Below are positions 20,715 through 30,468 of a stretch of 58,220 nucleotides of DNA, piece after piece. The DNA is from Pseudomonadota bacterium (GTDB taxonomy: Bacteria; Pseudomonadota; Alphaproteobacteria; Kiloniellales; JACOMY01): contig JAKOWB010000217.1 of the NCBI GenBank assembly GCA_029781795.1, forward strand, positions 1-58,220. The letters run 5' to 3'. The translations under genes and the position numbers were made by a program. The number at the start of each line of letters is the position of its first letter. Position 1 is the stretch's first letter. The notes under the pieces were generated by a model that worked only from the letters and a program-made list of their open reading frames with translations, was not told where the DNA came from and searched no databases.

Positions 20715-21574
20715 GCGAACGCCTGGCCGAGGTCGAGGCGCGCATCGGTACGGTGCAGCAGCTCTCGGCCGTGGTGACCGCGATGCGCGGCATTGCCGCC
20801 GCCCGGGCGCGCGAGGCCCGGCGCAGCCTGGACAGCGTGCGGGCCTATGCCGGCACCGTCGCCCTGGCCATGGCGCGCGCGCTGGCCTGCCTGCCCGAAA
20901 GGCGCTTCCAAGCGGCCAGCCGCGGCCGCGAGGCCGGCGGCCTGGCGGTGATCGCGATCGCCGCCGAGCAGGGCTTCGCCGGCAGCTTCAGCGAGCCGTT
21001 GCTGGACCGGGCGCAGCAGCTGCGGACGGACCGTGGCGCCAAGGTGCTGCTGATCGGCGACCGCGGCCTCATGCTGGCGCGCGAGCGCGGATTGTCGGTC
21101 GACTGGTCACAGCCGATGGCATCCCATCTGGATCACGCTCCGGTTCTGGCGAACGAGGTGATGGAGGCGCTTTACCAGCGGCTGGACCGCGATCGCCTGG
21201 ACGAGGTGCTGCTGCTCTATCGCGACGCACCGGAAGACGGCGGCAGCCATCTGGTCGAGCGGCGCCTGCTGCCCTTCGACTACGGCCGACTGCCCGAAGC
21301 CCCACCGGCCGAGCCGCCACTGCTGACCCTGCCGCCCGAGCGGCTGATGGCGCGCCTGGTCGAGGAGTATGTCTTCGCCACGCTCTGCGAGGCTGTCGTG
21401 CTCGCCTTCTCGGCCGAGAACGAGGCACGCATGCGCGCGATGATCGCCGCGCGCAGCAACGTGCTGCGGACGCTGGAGACGTTGCAGGGCAGTGCCCGCC
21501 GGCTGCGCCAGGACGCAATCACCACAGAGATCGTCGAGCTGGCGACCGGCGCCGAGGCCGCGGCCTCGGCCTGA
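20711..21574 (+). CDS. atpG: N-type ATPase gamma subunit
   Basis: The 287-residue central shaft. The N-terminal helix ([20 protein letters not shown]) and the C-terminal helix with the conserved [17 protein letters not shown] segment form the coiled coil inside alpha3beta3; the middle is the Rossmann-like globular part ([17 protein letters not shown]). It is the last gene of the operon. No terminator hairpin with a T-run is obvious after it. Confidence 0.93.
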   Translation: MSERLAEVEARIGTVQQLSAVVTAMRGIAAARAREARRSLDSVRAYAGTVALAMARALACLPERRFQAASRGREAGGLAVIAIAAEQGFAGSFSEPLLDRAQQLRTDRGAKVLLIGDRGLMLARERGLSVDWSQPMASHLDHAPVLANEVMEALYQRLDRDRLDEVLLLYRDAPEDGGSHLVERRLLPFDYGRLPEAPPAEPPLLTLPPERLMARLVEEYVFATLCEAVVLAFSAENEARMRAMIAARSNVLRTLETLQGSARRLRQDAITTEIVELATGAEAAASA

Positions 21575-21658
21575 TCGGGCACCGACCTGCGACTGCCATG
21601 CATTGGTGAGGCCGTGAGGGGCCGCTACACTCGCCAGCGCCATCGGAGGAACCTTGCC

Positions 21659-22348
21659 ATGCGACGCCTGCTCGCCGCCTTGATCCTGCTGCTTCTGCCC
21701 GCCACCGCGGCGGCGGACGGCCCGAGCTTTGACTGTGCCAAGGCCGGCAGCAAGGTCGAGAAGACGATCTGCGGCGACTGGATCCTCGCCGGCTACGACC
21801 TCGACCTCGCGGCGCTCTACGGTGCCCTGCGCGCCGAACTGGACGACAAGGGCAAGGAGGCGCTGAAGAGCGACCAGCGTGCCTGGCTGAAGGGCGAGCG
21901 CAATGCCTGCGAGGGCAGCAAGGCAACGACCGACCTCACCGCCGAGGAAGCACGGATCTTCTGCCTGCGCGCCGCCTACGAGGGGCGGCTGGTGGTGCTG
22001 GCCGAACAGCTCGAAGCAGCGCTCGACGGCGCCGCGCCGGGCGAGGGCTGGAGCGGCGACTACGGCTACGACGACGGCAGCTCGGCGGGCGACCTCAGGG
22101 TCCTGCGCCTGCCGGATGGCTTCGCCTTCCAGATCCTGACGGTCAGTGGGCCGACGGCCCATCTCTGCGACATCGCCGGGGTGGAGATGGAGGAAGGCCC
22201 CGACCTGCTGTTCTGGCGCGATCCCGACGCCGGGCAGTGCAGCATCACTTTCGCGCGGGACGACGCGGGGATCGCCGTGACCTCGACCGCGTGCCAGGAC
22301 ATGTGCGGCGCGCGCGGCAGCTTCGACGCCACCTACACCCGGCGCTGA
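21659..22348 (+). CDS. exported protein with N-terminal LprI-type (DUF1311) domain
   Basis: A 229-residue periplasmic protein. Signal peptide MRRLLAALILLLLPATAAA. The first mature 110 residues match the lysozyme-inhibitor LprI/DUF1311 pattern: FDCAKAGSKVEKTICGD, LDLAALYGALRAEL, SDQRAWLKGERNAC and the final CLRAAYEGRLVVL, with conserved cysteines. The second half (about 125-229) is a distinct small domain with four more cysteines, ending in CQDMCGARGSFDATYTRR. Lysozyme inhibition is known for some relatives only. GGAGGA lies upstream of the ATG at 21659. Convergent with the glycosyltransferase gene. Confidence 0.8.
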   Translation: MRRLLAALILLLLPATAAADGPSFDCAKAGSKVEKTICGDWILAGYDLDLAALYGALRAELDDKGKEALKSDQRAWLKGERNACEGSKATTDLTAEEARIFCLRAAYEGRLVVLAEQLEAALDGAAPGEGWSGDYGYDDGSSAGDLRVLRLPDGFAFQILTVSGPTAHLCDIAGVEMEEGPDLLFWRDPDAGQCSITFARDDAGIAVTSTACQDMCGARGSFDATYTRR

Positions 22349-22367
22349 CGGCCTGGCAGGCGTGCGC

Positions 22368-23105
22368 TCAGCGCGCCGTCGCCTGGCGCGCCATGATGGC
22401 ACGCGCCTCGGGCGCCAGCTTGGGCAGGATGCGGCCGTCCTCGGTCTTCACCACGTGGACCGAGTTGCCCATCAACGTCAGCCAGGGCTGCGTCGAGGTG
22501 CAGTTGCGGAACTCGGCCATCCACTCCTCGCTGTACTCGCAGCCGCGGATCTCCGGGAAGGCCGGGATGCCCATGGTGTAGTGCGCCAGCTTGGCCCCGG
22601 GCCGCGGCGGATTGTAGCCGACGCAGTGGTTCCAGACCGCCGGGAAGCTGCCGATCAGGCCCTCGTCGCCGATCCAGTCGATCGAGTGCGGCTTGCGGCA
22701 GCGCTGCGGGTCCTCGACATAGTCCGGCTGCAGCACGCGGTTCGCCGGGTGCGCGCAGTTGAACAGCATGGCGCTGGCCCACTCGAAGCGCTGCTGCTCC
22801 TGGCAGACCACGACGGCCTTGCCCTCCTCGGCGAAGGCGAAGAGCTCGGCGATGTCGCCCAGCACCAGCATGTCGAGATCGAGGAACAGCGCCCAGCCCT
22901 GCCAATCGCAGAGCCAGGGCACCAGGAAACGGCTGAAGGTGAAGGGCGTGAGGCCGCGCCGCGTGATCGGCAGGGTCTTGAGCACCAGGGGAGAAATCGC
23001 CACCGGCCGCGAGGCGCGCTGCAGGATGGAGTTCTGCAGCACGGTATAGGAGACCGGCTGACGCTCGTCGAAGCCGATGAAGATGCGCAGCGGCTGATTG
23101 CTCAT
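22368..23105 (-). CDS. GT8-like glycosyltransferase
   Basis: A 245-residue GT-A fold protein. It begins LRIFIGFDERQPVSYTVLQNS, the opening of this family, and has ALFLDLDMLVLGDIAELF with the metal-binding D-x-D (LDLDM), then GYNPPRPGAKLAHYTMG and WMAEFRN near the end. Members transfer sugars from UDP or other nucleotide donors; donor and acceptor are not deducible. The ATG at 23105 (MSNQPLRIF) is preferred over a start 51 bases upstream. It is a lone gene between the LprI-like gene and the peptide transporter, with no polysaccharide cluster around it. Confidence 0.8.
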   Translation of the reverse strand: MSNQPLRIFIGFDERQPVSYTVLQNSILQRASRPVAISPLVLKTLPITRRGLTPFTFSRFLVPWLCDWQGWALFLDLDMLVLGDIAELFAFAEEGKAVVVCQEQQRFEWASAMLFNCAHPANRVLQPDYVEDPQRCRKPHSIDWIGDEGLIGSFPAVWNHCVGYNPPRPGAKLAHYTMGIPAFPEIRGCEYSEEWMAEFRNCTSTQPWLTLMGNSVHVVKTEDGRILPKLAPEARAIMARQATAR

Positions 23106-23211
23106 TGTATGCCCGCCCAGATCGAACCCGCCGCAGCTTAGCACGGCGGCCGGCACTCCGCGCCCGGCGGGGCCGGCGCGCCTTGACCTGGATCAGCCCT
23201 CGGGGGCCGCC

Positions 23212-25314
23212 CTACTCCGCCGCTGTGACCTTGGGCTTCTGCACGATCACGGGTTCGACGGCCTGCAGCTCTGCCAAGGGGATGTGGCAGGCGATGAAGT
23301 GCCCGTTGCCGGCGTCGATCTCCGGCGGGCGCTGGTCCTCGCAGATCTTGCCGATCTTGCGGTGGCAGCGGGTGTGGAAGGGACAGCCCACCGGCGGGTT
23401 GATGACCGAGGGCAGGTTGCCTTCCAGGATGATGCGCTTCTTCTGGATCGAGGTGTCGGCGATCGGCACGGCCGACAGCAGCGCCTCGGTATAGGGATGG
23501 TAGGGCGGCGAGAAGACCTCGTCCGTGGTGCCCTGCTCGACGATGTGGCCGAGGTACATGACCACGACGCGGTCGGCCAGATAGCGTACCAGCGAGAGAT
23601 CGTGGCTGATGAACAGCAGCGTGGTGCGGTAGGTGCGCTGGATCTCCATCAGCAGGCCGGTGACCGCGGCCGCCACCGAGACGTCGAGTGCGGACACCGG
23701 CTCGTCCGCCACCACCAGCGAGGGATTGCCGGCGAAGGCGCGGGCGATGCCGACGCGCTGCTTCTGGCCGCCGGAGAGCTGGCGGGGCCGGCGATAGTAG
23801 AAGTCGGCCGGCAGCTTGACGATATCCAGCAGGTCGAGCACCCGCTTTCGCACGGCCTCGCTGCCGGCGATGCCGCCGAACTTGCGGATCACGCGGCTGA
23901 GCTGCCCGCCGACCGTGTGGCTCGGGTTCAGCGTGTCGAAGGGGTTCTGGAACACCATCTGCATGGCGCGCACGTCTTCGCGCTTGCGCTTCTGCACCGG
24001 GATGGCGCCGATGTCCTTGCCGCGGAACTCGACCTTGCCCTCGGTGGCGGTCTCCAGGCCCATCAGCACCTTGGCGAAGGTGGACTTGCCGCAGCCGGAC
24101 TCGCCGACGATGGCGACGGTCTCGGCGACGCGCGCGTCGAAGGAGATGCGCTCGTTCGCCTTGACGTGGCGCACGGTGCGACCCTTGACCAGGGCCTTCA
24201 GCGAGCTGTCCTTCAGCTCGTAGTACTTCTTCATGTGGTCGATGGTGAGCACCGGCGCGCCGAAGGTGCGCTCCTCGCCCGAGCCCTTGCCGCTGTAGTC
24301 CGGCGGCGCGATCTCGTTCCAGCGCACACAGCGGACCTGGTGCCCCGGCTCGCCGTCGACCGCCTGCATCTCCAGCGGCGGCTTGTCGCAACGGCCGGCC
24401 TGGAAGTGGTCGCAGCGCGGCCCGTAGGAACAGCCGGGCGGCCGCTCGTGCGGCAGCGGCAGCTGGCCGCGGATGGCGATCAGCGGCCGCGCGTCCTTGT
24501 CCGCCGTCGGCAGCGGGATGCAGCCGAAGAGGCCCTGCGTGTAGGGATGGCGCATCTGGTCGAAGACCTCCTCGACCGTGCCCTCCTCCACCACCTTGCC
24601 CGAGTACATGACGCAGATGCGGTCGCAGGTCTCGAGGATCAGGCCCAGGTTGTGGGAGATGTAGATCATCGAGGTGTCGAAGCGCTTCGCCAGCTCGGCG
24701 ATCAGCTCGACGATGCCGGCCTCGACCGTCACGTCCAGCGCCGTGGTCGGCTCGTCCAGCAGCAGCAGCGAGGGCTTGGACAGCAGCGCCATGGCAATCA
24801 CCACGCGCTGCTGCTGGCCGCCCGAGATCTGGTGCGGGTAGGAGTTCATCACCCGCTCGGGATCCGGCAGCTTGACGTCGGCCAGCATCTGGATGGCGCG
24901 CTCGCGCGCCTCCTGGGCGCTGACGCCCTCGTGGTACATCGGCACCTCCATGAGCTGCTCGCCGCAGCGCATGGAGGGATTCAGCGAGGCCATGGGCTCC
25001 TGGTAGACCATGGCGATCTCGTTGCCGCGCAGCTGGCGCAGCTCCTCCTTCGACAGGGTCGCCAGGTCGACGCCCTTGTAGAGCACCTGGCCGCCGGAGA
25101 TGCGGCCGTTGTGCCCCATGTACTGCATGATCGCCATGGCGACGGTCGACTTGCCGCAGCCGGACTCGCCGACCAGCCCCACGGTCTCGCCCCGCGTCAG
25201 GGTCAGGTTGAAGTCGACCACCGCCGGGATGTCGGCGGCACGCGTGATGTAGGAGATGCAGAGGTTCCGGCACTCCAGCACCGGTCCGGTCCATCCCTCC
25301 TGGAAACGTGCCAT
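23212..25314 (-). CDS. fused double ATPase of peptide/opine-type ABC importer (DppD-DppF)
   Basis: A 700-residue protein holding both nucleotide-binding domains in one chain. Domain 1 (about 12-330) has Walker [10 protein letters not shown] at 49-57, signature ISGGQQQRV and Walker B LLLDEP, followed by the oligopeptide-specific Cys-rich C-terminal element ([17 protein letters not shown]). Domain 2 (about 355-690) repeats Walker [10 protein letters not shown], signature LSGGQKQRV and the element [18 protein letters not shown]. In many bacteria these are two genes. It is last in the operon with the binding protein and two permeases and energises uptake of peptides or related solutes. Confidence 0.93.
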   Translation of the reverse strand: MARFQEGWTGPVLECRNLCISYITRAADIPAVVDFNLTLTRGETVGLVGESGCGKSTVAMAIMQYMGHNGRISGGQVLYKGVDLATLSKEELRQLRGNEIAMVYQEPMASLNPSMRCGEQLMEVPMYHEGVSAQEARERAIQMLADVKLPDPERVMNSYPHQISGGQQQRVVIAMALLSKPSLLLLDEPTTALDVTVEAGIVELIAELAKRFDTSMIYISHNLGLILETCDRICVMYSGKVVEEGTVEEVFDQMRHPYTQGLFGCIPLPTADKDARPLIAIRGQLPLPHERPPGCSYGPRCDHFQAGRCDKPPLEMQAVDGEPGHQVRCVRWNEIAPPDYSGKGSGEERTFGAPVLTIDHMKKYYELKDSSLKALVKGRTVRHVKANERISFDARVAETVAIVGESGCGKSTFAKVLMGLETATEGKVEFRGKDIGAIPVQKRKREDVRAMQMVFQNPFDTLNPSHTVGGQLSRVIRKFGGIAGSEAVRKRVLDLLDIVKLPADFYYRRPRQLSGGQKQRVGIARAFAGNPSLVVADEPVSALDVSVAAAVTGLLMEIQRTYRTTLLFISHDLSLVRYLADRVVVMYLGHIVEQGTTDEVFSPPYHPYTEALLSAVPIADTSIQKKRIILEGNLPSVINPPVGCPFHTRCHRKIGKICEDQRPPEIDAGNGHFIACHIPLAELQAVEPVIVQKPKVTAAE

Positions 25315-25364
25315 CGAAACAACCTTTCTCGTCTAGGACGACCAGTGGCCAGTCGCGCCGGAAC

Positions 25365-26336
25365 TCAGTCGCGCAGGCTGACTTCGCGCAGGCCGTCGGC
25401 CAGCAGGTTGAACCCAAGCACCAGCGAGGAGATCGCCAAGCAGGGGAAGAGGGCGATGTAGGGGTCGGTCTGGATGACCTCGCGGCCCTGCGCGATCATC
25501 TGGCCCCAGTCGGGTGTCGGCGGCGGCAGGCCGAGGCCAAGGAAGCCCAGCGTGCCGATGGTGATCGAGACGTAGCCCAGGCGGAGCATGGCGTCGACGA
25601 TCAGTGGCCCGCGCGCGTTGGGCAGGATCTCGACGATCAGCACGTACCAGAGCCCCTCGCCCCGGGTCTCGGCCGCGTAGACGTACTCGCGCGTCCTGAG
25701 GTCGAGCGCGAGGCCGCGCACTATTCGGAACACGCCTGGAGACGAGGCGAAGACCACCGCGAAGATGATGTTGAGGCCGCTGGCGCCGAAGGTGGTGATG
25801 ATCAGGATGTAGAGCACCAGCACCGGGAAGGAGAGGATGACGTTGGCGATGAACGACAGGATGTCGTCGATCCGTCCCCGTTTGTAGCCAGCCAGCAGGC
25901 CCATGGGGATGCCGACCAAGTAGGCGCAGAGCGTCGCCAATGGGGCGAAGAGCAGCACCTGCTGCGCCCCGTACATGATGCGCGAGAGCGTGTCGCGCCC
26001 ACGCAGGTCGGTGCCGAACCAGAAGGTGCCGCAGTCGAAGGTGCCGGCATGCTCGCCCTCGGTGACGGCAGTGCAGAGCTCCTCGACCTTCACGCCGGAG
26101 ATCAGGCTTTCCGGCTTGGCGTAGTAGGTCGTGCCCGGCGGCTGCTGGCGGACGAAGTTCTCCGTCGGCGAGAAGGGTGCGATCACCGGCGCCAGGATAG
26201 CGATGGCGATCCAGAAGATCACCAGGGCGGCGCCGAACATGCCGACCTTGGACTCGCGCAGCAACAGGAAGGAGCGGAAGAAGCGCCTGAGCGATGAAGG
26301 GCGACGCGGCGGAGCGGCGGCTGTCGTGCTGGCCAT
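25365..26336 (-). CDS. ABC peptide-type importer permease, DppC-like
   Basis: A 323-residue inner-membrane permease. A charged N-terminal tail precedes the first membrane helix (FGAALVIFWIAIAILAPVI), as in DppC/OppC. A periplasmic insert contains several cysteines (about 90-120), and then come the core helices. The EAA loop reads YVYAAETRGEGLWYVLIVEILPN, and LGYVSITIGTLGFLGLGLPPP follows. It ends with NLLADGLREVSLRD. Separated from the DppB-like gene by 12 bases. Confidence 0.92.
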   Translation of the reverse strand: MASTTAAAPPRRPSSLRRFFRSFLLLRESKVGMFGAALVIFWIAIAILAPVIAPFSPTENFVRQQPPGTTYYAKPESLISGVKVEELCTAVTEGEHAGTFDCGTFWFGTDLRGRDTLSRIMYGAQQVLLFAPLATLCAYLVGIPMGLLAGYKRGRIDDILSFIANVILSFPVLVLYILIITTFGASGLNIIFAVVFASSPGVFRIVRGLALDLRTREYVYAAETRGEGLWYVLIVEILPNARGPLIVDAMLRLGYVSITIGTLGFLGLGLPPPTPDWGQMIAQGREVIQTDPYIALFPCLAISSLVLGFNLLADGLREVSLRD

Positions 26337-26348
26337 GTGCGAATGCCC

Positions 26349-27281
26349 CTAGCTGAAGCGGATGCGCGGGTTGAGGTAGGTGTAGCCGATGTCCGACAGC
26401 GTCTGCGTCGTCACCGACACGAAGACCGCGATCATCGCGCAGGCCTCGATCACGAAGATGTCCTGGTTCAGCGCCGCCTCCAGCAGCAGGGCACCGAAGC
26501 CCTTATAGGCGAAGAAGAACTCGGTCACGATCACGCCCGACAGCAGCCAGTTCACCTGCAGCATGATGACGGTGAAGGGCGCGATCAGCGCGTTGCGCAG
26601 CGCGTGCTTCATGATGACCCGCTTGTAGGGCAGGCCCTTCAGCACCGCGGTGCGGATGTAGTGCGTCTGCATCACCTCGGCCATCGAGGCGCGGGTCATG
26701 CGGGTGACGTAGCCGAAGTCGTAGAGCACCAGCACCATGACCGGCATGACCATCTCGGCAAGACTGAAGCCGGAGGTGAAGCCGCTGGTTCCTGGCAAGA
26801 GCCCCAGCCACGAGACGAAGATGGCGGCGATGATCGGTGCGCTTGCCATCTCCGGCACCGATGTGGTGCCGATCGACAGCAAGGAAATACTTCGGTCGAG
26901 CCGCGAGCCCTCGCGCATGCCGGCGAGCACGCCGAACATGAGTGATATGGGCACGACGAGGCACATGGTGAACAGGGCCAGGATGCCGGTGTTCTCCAGC
27001 CGCGGCCACAGCACCTTGGAGACCGGGGTCTTGAAGCGGATGGACTGGCCGAAGTCGCCGGTGAAGAAGTCGCCCAGCCAGCCGACATAGCGTTCCAGCA
27101 ACGGCCGGTTGTAGCCGTTGTTCTCCATCCAGATGTCGCGCTGTTCCTGGGAACTGTAGGGACCAAGAACCTTGGTCGCGACCTGACCGGGCGTCGCCTC
27201 GAGCGCGATGAATACCAGCCCCGACACGGTCACCATGACCAGCAGCATCGAGCCAATGCGCCGCACGATGAAGAGAAGCAT
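26349..27281 (-). CDS. ABC peptide-type importer permease, DppB-like
   Basis: A 310-residue permease. It starts with MLLFIVRRIGSMLLVMVTVS, the typical DppB N-terminus, has a periplasmic loop of about 80 residues and then five further helices. The EAA loop is YIRTAVLKGLPYKRVIMKHAL. It forms the translocation pore with the DppC-like partner. The ATG at 27281 lies 114 bases after the binding-protein stop, with a hairpin between. Confidence 0.92.
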   Translation of the reverse strand: MLLFIVRRIGSMLLVMVTVSGLVFIALEATPGQVATKVLGPYSSQEQRDIWMENNGYNRPLLERYVGWLGDFFTGDFGQSIRFKTPVSKVLWPRLENTGILALFTMCLVVPISLMFGVLAGMREGSRLDRSISLLSIGTTSVPEMASAPIIAAIFVSWLGLLPGTSGFTSGFSLAEMVMPVMVLVLYDFGYVTRMTRASMAEVMQTHYIRTAVLKGLPYKRVIMKHALRNALIAPFTVIMLQVNWLLSGVIVTEFFFAYKGFGALLLEAALNQDIFVIEACAMIAVFVSVTTQTLSDIGYTYLNPRIRFS

Positions 27282-27348
27282 GTGACCCGTGTCCCCCTCT
27301 ACCAGTCACCGGGCCACCGCGACCTGCGGCTGCCGGGATAAAGTGCAA

Positions 27349-27382
27349 GGGCCGCGACGGGTGACGAAACCCGCCGCGGCCC
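27349..27382 (-). terminator. intra-operon hairpin after the binding-protein gene
   Basis: A 14-bp stem with one G-T pair (GGGCCGCGGCGGGT against ACCCGTCGCGGCCC) and a six-base loop, read on the minus strand. A weak T-rich stretch follows. It probably lets the binding protein be made in excess over the permease genes by partial termination or mRNA protection. Confidence 0.7.
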
Positions 27383-27395
27383 CCGCGTCAGATTA

Positions 27396-29108
27396 TCAGG
27401 CGTTCAGCCAGACCTTGTGCCACAGGTGGTACGCGGTCGGATGCGCGCCGAAGTCCATCACCTTGTCCGCGGCGGCGGTCGAGACCGCGCGCCACAGCGG
27501 CTGGATGAACACGACCTCGTCCTGCAGGAAGGCCTCGACCTTCTCCATCACCTTGCGACGCTCGTTGACGTCGAGGATGGCGGAGGCCTGGTCGAGCAGC
27601 TTGTCGAACTCGGCGTTCGAGTAGCCGGACTCGTTCCAGGGCACGCCCGTGCGGTAGGCCAGGTTCAGCACCATCACGCCGAGCGGACGGTGCGTCCAGG
27701 TGGTCATGCCGAACGGGGTCTTGGTCCAGAGATCCCAGTACTGGGCGCCCGGCATCACGTTCAGCGTCAGGTTGATGCCGGCCGGGGCCAGTTGCTCCTT
27801 GATCGCCTCGCAGGCACCGATTTCCCAGGCCGAGGAGTTGTTGCAGTCGAGGCTGAGGTCGATGCCACCGCCGTGGCCGGCCTCGGCCAGCAGCTTCTTG
27901 GCCTTCTCGTAGTCCTGCTTCAGCGGCGGCAGGGCGAAGTACTCGGGATGGATCGGCGCGACGTGGTGATCCTCACCCGGCTTGCCGACGCCCTGGTAGG
28001 CGATCTCGAGGATCTTCTGGTGGTCGATACAGGCCTGCATCGCCTTGCGCAGCGTCTTGTTGTTGAAGGGCGCCTCGTTGACATGCATACGGGCCACCGC
28101 GGTCTGCGCCGTGTCGGCCGTATAGATCTTGATGCCCTTCATGCCCTTGACGCGGTCGACGAGCGCGATCGGCACCTCGAAGACCTGGTCGACCTGGCCG
28201 GACTCGAGCGCGTTGATCGCCGCCGACGGATCGTCGCCGTGATCGATGTACTCGATGCCGTCCAGATAGACCTCGCCGCCCCAGTAGGGCTGCGGCGCGC
28301 GCTTGCAGGTGAACTTCTCGCCGATGGCGAACTGGTCCATCATCCAGGGACCGGTGCCGTTCGGCTTCTTCGAGATGTCCTTGCCCTCGTCGTCGAAGCG
28401 CTTGTTGACGATCGCCGTCGGGTAGTTGAACAGGTTCTCCGGGATCGACAGCACGGCGCGGCTGAGGTGCAGGCGGACGGTGTGGTCGTCGACCTTCTCG
28501 ACCGCGCCCTCCTTCATCTTCTTGCCCATCTTCGGCGAGCCGTCGTCCTTCTTCTCGCCGGTGTCGTACTCCTCGGTCATCGCCGAGAAGAGACCCAGGT
28601 TCGAGGAGCCGATCGAAGGATCCAGCCAGCGGGTGAAGTTGTGGACCACGTCGTCGGCGCCGAAGTCATCGCCGTTGGTCCACTTGATGCCCTTGCGCAG
28701 GTTGAAGGTCCAGGTCTTGAGGTCGTCCGACGCCTCCCAGCTCTCGGCCAGGTAGGGGCGGGTCACGTTGTCGTTGCCCGTCTCGACCAGGTACTCGAGC
28801 ATGGTGCGGGTCTGGTTGGACATCTGCACCCAGTCATAGGTCGCCGGGTCGTCCATGCGCTGCACGCGCTGCGAAGCCTTCAGCACGCCGCCCTTCTTCG
28901 GGGTGGCGGCGCGGGCCTGCGGCACGAAGCCCTCGCCGGTGATCTTGCCGGCCGCGGCATAGGCAGCCGCCGCCGACACGCCGAGCAGCGTCGTGGTGCG
29001 CAGGAACTCGCGACGGTCGATCTTGCCGCTGCGGAGCTGCTCAACCAGCTCCGGCACATAGGGATGGACCCGCTTGCCGGCCGCATCCTTGATGATCTTT
29101 TTAGCCAT
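27396..29108 (-). CDS. ABC importer periplasmic binding protein, family 5 (peptide-type)
   Basis: A 570-residue solute receptor. The twin-arginine signal RREFLRT lies at about 32-38, after a charged N-terminus, so Tat export is likely. Family 5 hallmarks are PYLAESWEASDDLKTWTFNLRKGIKWTNGD (shown in part: LAESWEASDDLKTWTFNL), TGPWMMDQFAIGE and VFIQPLWRAVSTAAADKV near the end. Substrates of such proteins include peptides, opines and glutathione-like compounds. The ATG at 29108 is preferred over a start 30 bases upstream. First gene of the operon. Confidence 0.92.
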   Translation of the reverse strand: MAKKIIKDAAGKRVHPYVPELVEQLRSGKIDRREFLRTTTLLGVSAAAAYAAAGKITGEGFVPQARAATPKKGGVLKASQRVQRMDDPATYDWVQMSNQTRTMLEYLVETGNDNVTRPYLAESWEASDDLKTWTFNLRKGIKWTNGDDFGADDVVHNFTRWLDPSIGSSNLGLFSAMTEEYDTGEKKDDGSPKMGKKMKEGAVEKVDDHTVRLHLSRAVLSIPENLFNYPTAIVNKRFDDEGKDISKKPNGTGPWMMDQFAIGEKFTCKRAPQPYWGGEVYLDGIEYIDHGDDPSAAINALESGQVDQVFEVPIALVDRVKGMKGIKIYTADTAQTAVARMHVNEAPFNNKTLRKAMQACIDHQKILEIAYQGVGKPGEDHHVAPIHPEYFALPPLKQDYEKAKKLLAEAGHGGGIDLSLDCNNSSAWEIGACEAIKEQLAPAGINLTLNVMPGAQYWDLWTKTPFGMTTWTHRPLGVMVLNLAYRTGVPWNESGYSNAEFDKLLDQASAILDVNERRKVMEKVEAFLQDEVVFIQPLWRAVSTAAADKVMDFGAHPTAYHLWHKVWLNA

Positions 29109-29379
29109 TCCCTTCGTCTCCCTAGAAACGGCCCGCATGGGCCGAAAGACAGCCGGCGCGCCATCGCCCGACCGTTTTGCTTCGCGACGGAAGACCCGCC
29201 GCCGCCTTAGACCTGAGTTTGCTTCCGGTGCACGCGGTCAGCATCGCCGGCCGCAAGCCGTCGTGAGACAGTCGATGGGCGCAAAGCCTGCCCTTCATCC
29301 GACCTCCCCCTGCGCAGAAGGTCGGCGCCGGGGCTTGTCGCGCCCCGTTGTCGCCGCCTCGCGGATCACACCGGAAACC

Positions 29380-29393
29380 TTAATGAACATTAA
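29380..29393. promoter_or_regulatory. AT-rich palindrome, candidate operator
   Basis: TTAATG, two bases, CATTAA in otherwise GC-rich intergenic DNA, 272 bases upstream of the peptide-importer operon. No regulator can be assigned. Confidence 0.35.
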
Positions 29394-29690
29394 ACACAGC
29401 CGGAAGGCGCATTTGCTCCTGTCCGACCGACACTGGTGTCTGTGCGACGGCGGCCGGAACCGCCGCCACAGGCCGCCATGCCAGATGTTGGCTTGCTTTC
29501 CGTTGTTCCGACCCGCCGCCACGCGGCGGGTATCCGATGGTTCTCCTGGCCATCGCAGTCTCCCGAAAGCCGCCGGCCCGCGTTCGCGATGCCGGCGTGT
29601 CCACCGTGCTGCCCCTGCGACCGGGACGGTCTTGCGCCGCCGCTCTGATCGCCACCTGATGATGTTAACTCTAAGGGCCGGCGCGGCAAG

Positions 29691-29702
29691 TTGTATAGAC
29701 AA
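29691..29702. promoter_or_regulatory. candidate GntR/HutC-type site upstream of nudF
   Basis: TTGT-ATAG-ACAA contains GTATAGAC, an exact match to the HutC-subfamily pattern GT-N-TA-N-AC. It lies 109 bases before the nudF ATG and could equally be part of the promoter. Confidence 0.3.
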
Positions 29703-29811
29703 GATGCGACCCTCCAGGTGCGCGGAGCGCCCTCTCGCGGGTGCCGCCAGCCTTGCCGGCGGGCCGCCGGGCGTGTCAAAGCCTGCCGATACTATGCGGC
29801 GAGGAAATGGC

Positions 29812-30438
29812 ATGACCGGGGCCGATGACTTCCAGGTGTTGCGGCAGGAAACCGTCTGGCAGGGTTATTTCCGGGTAGAGCGGCTGACTTGCCGCCATCG
29901 TCGCCAGGACGGCACCTGGACCGAACCCTACCTGCGCGAAGTGTTCGAACGCGGCCACGCCGTCGCCGTCCTGCCCTACGACCCCGCCGCCGACCGCGTG
30001 GTGCTGATCGAGCAACTGCGCCCGCCGGTGGTCCTCGCCGGCCTGCCGCCTTTGCAGCTTGAGATCGTCGCCGGCATCGTCGAGCCGGGCGAAACTCCGG
30101 GGGAGGTCGCCGGGCGCGAGCTGATGGAGGAAGCCGGCCTGACGGCGATCAAACTGACCCGTCTTTTCCGCCACCTGCCCTCCCCCGGCTGCAGCAGCGA
30201 GACCATCGAGGTATGGCTGGCGCTGGTCGACGCCACGGCGGTCGGCGGCTTCCACGGTCTGGCCGAGGAGCACGAGGAGATCCGCGCCCTTGCCATTCCG
30301 GCACAGGAGGCTTTCCGGTGGGTGGCCGCGGGGCGCATCGAAAACGCCACCGCCCTGCTGGCGCTGCAGTGGCTCGAACTGCATCATGCCGCCCTTCGCC
30401 AGGCCGGCGGGTTGCAGGGACAGGCGCCCGCCCGCTAG
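29812..30438 (+). CDS. nudF: Nudix hydrolase, ADP-ribose pyrophosphatase type
   Basis: A 208-residue enzyme that hydrolyses ADP-ribose and related nucleoside diphosphate sugars to AMP and a sugar phosphate. The Nudix box is complete: G88-x5-E94-x7-R102-E103-x2-E106-E107-x-G-L (GIVEPGETPGEVAGRELMEE). The upstream LQLEIVAG and the downstream LPSPGCSSETIEVWLALVD are typical of NudF. AGGA lies six bases before the ATG at 29812. It is followed within 30 bases by cysK and may head that operon. Confidence 0.9.
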   Translation: MTGADDFQVLRQETVWQGYFRVERLTCRHRRQDGTWTEPYLREVFERGHAVAVLPYDPAADRVVLIEQLRPPVVLAGLPPLQLEIVAGIVEPGETPGEVAGRELMEEAGLTAIKLTRLFRHLPSPGCSSETIEVWLALVDATAVGGFHGLAEEHEEIRALAIPAQEAFRWVAAGRIENATALLALQWLELHHAALRQAGGLQGQAPAR

Positions 30439-30468
30439 CGTTGCGCCCCCCAAACGAAGGCTAGAGAC

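Larger units (their letters stand above)
29109..29811. other. 703-base intergenic region with promoters and inverted repeats
   Basis: No convincing coding sequence: frames that stay open lack family motifs, ribosome sites or alphaproteobacterial composition. It holds the divergent promoters of the peptide importer (left) and nudF (right). Structure seen: TTAATG-AA-CATTAA at 29380-29393, an 8-bp GC hairpin at 29512-29530, and TTGTATAGACAA at 29691-29702. The last contains GT-A-TA-G-AC, the HutC-type GntR operator pattern, or alternatively a -10 element. Confidence 0.6.

Noticed and set aside
23098..25461. 787-codon plus-strand open frame opposite the double ATPase
   Set aside because: No domains; the minus strand encodes two intact ABC cassettes.
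29074..29811. N-terminal extension of nudF
   Set aside because: No Nudix homology or start signal; ATG at 29812 has a proper ribosome site.
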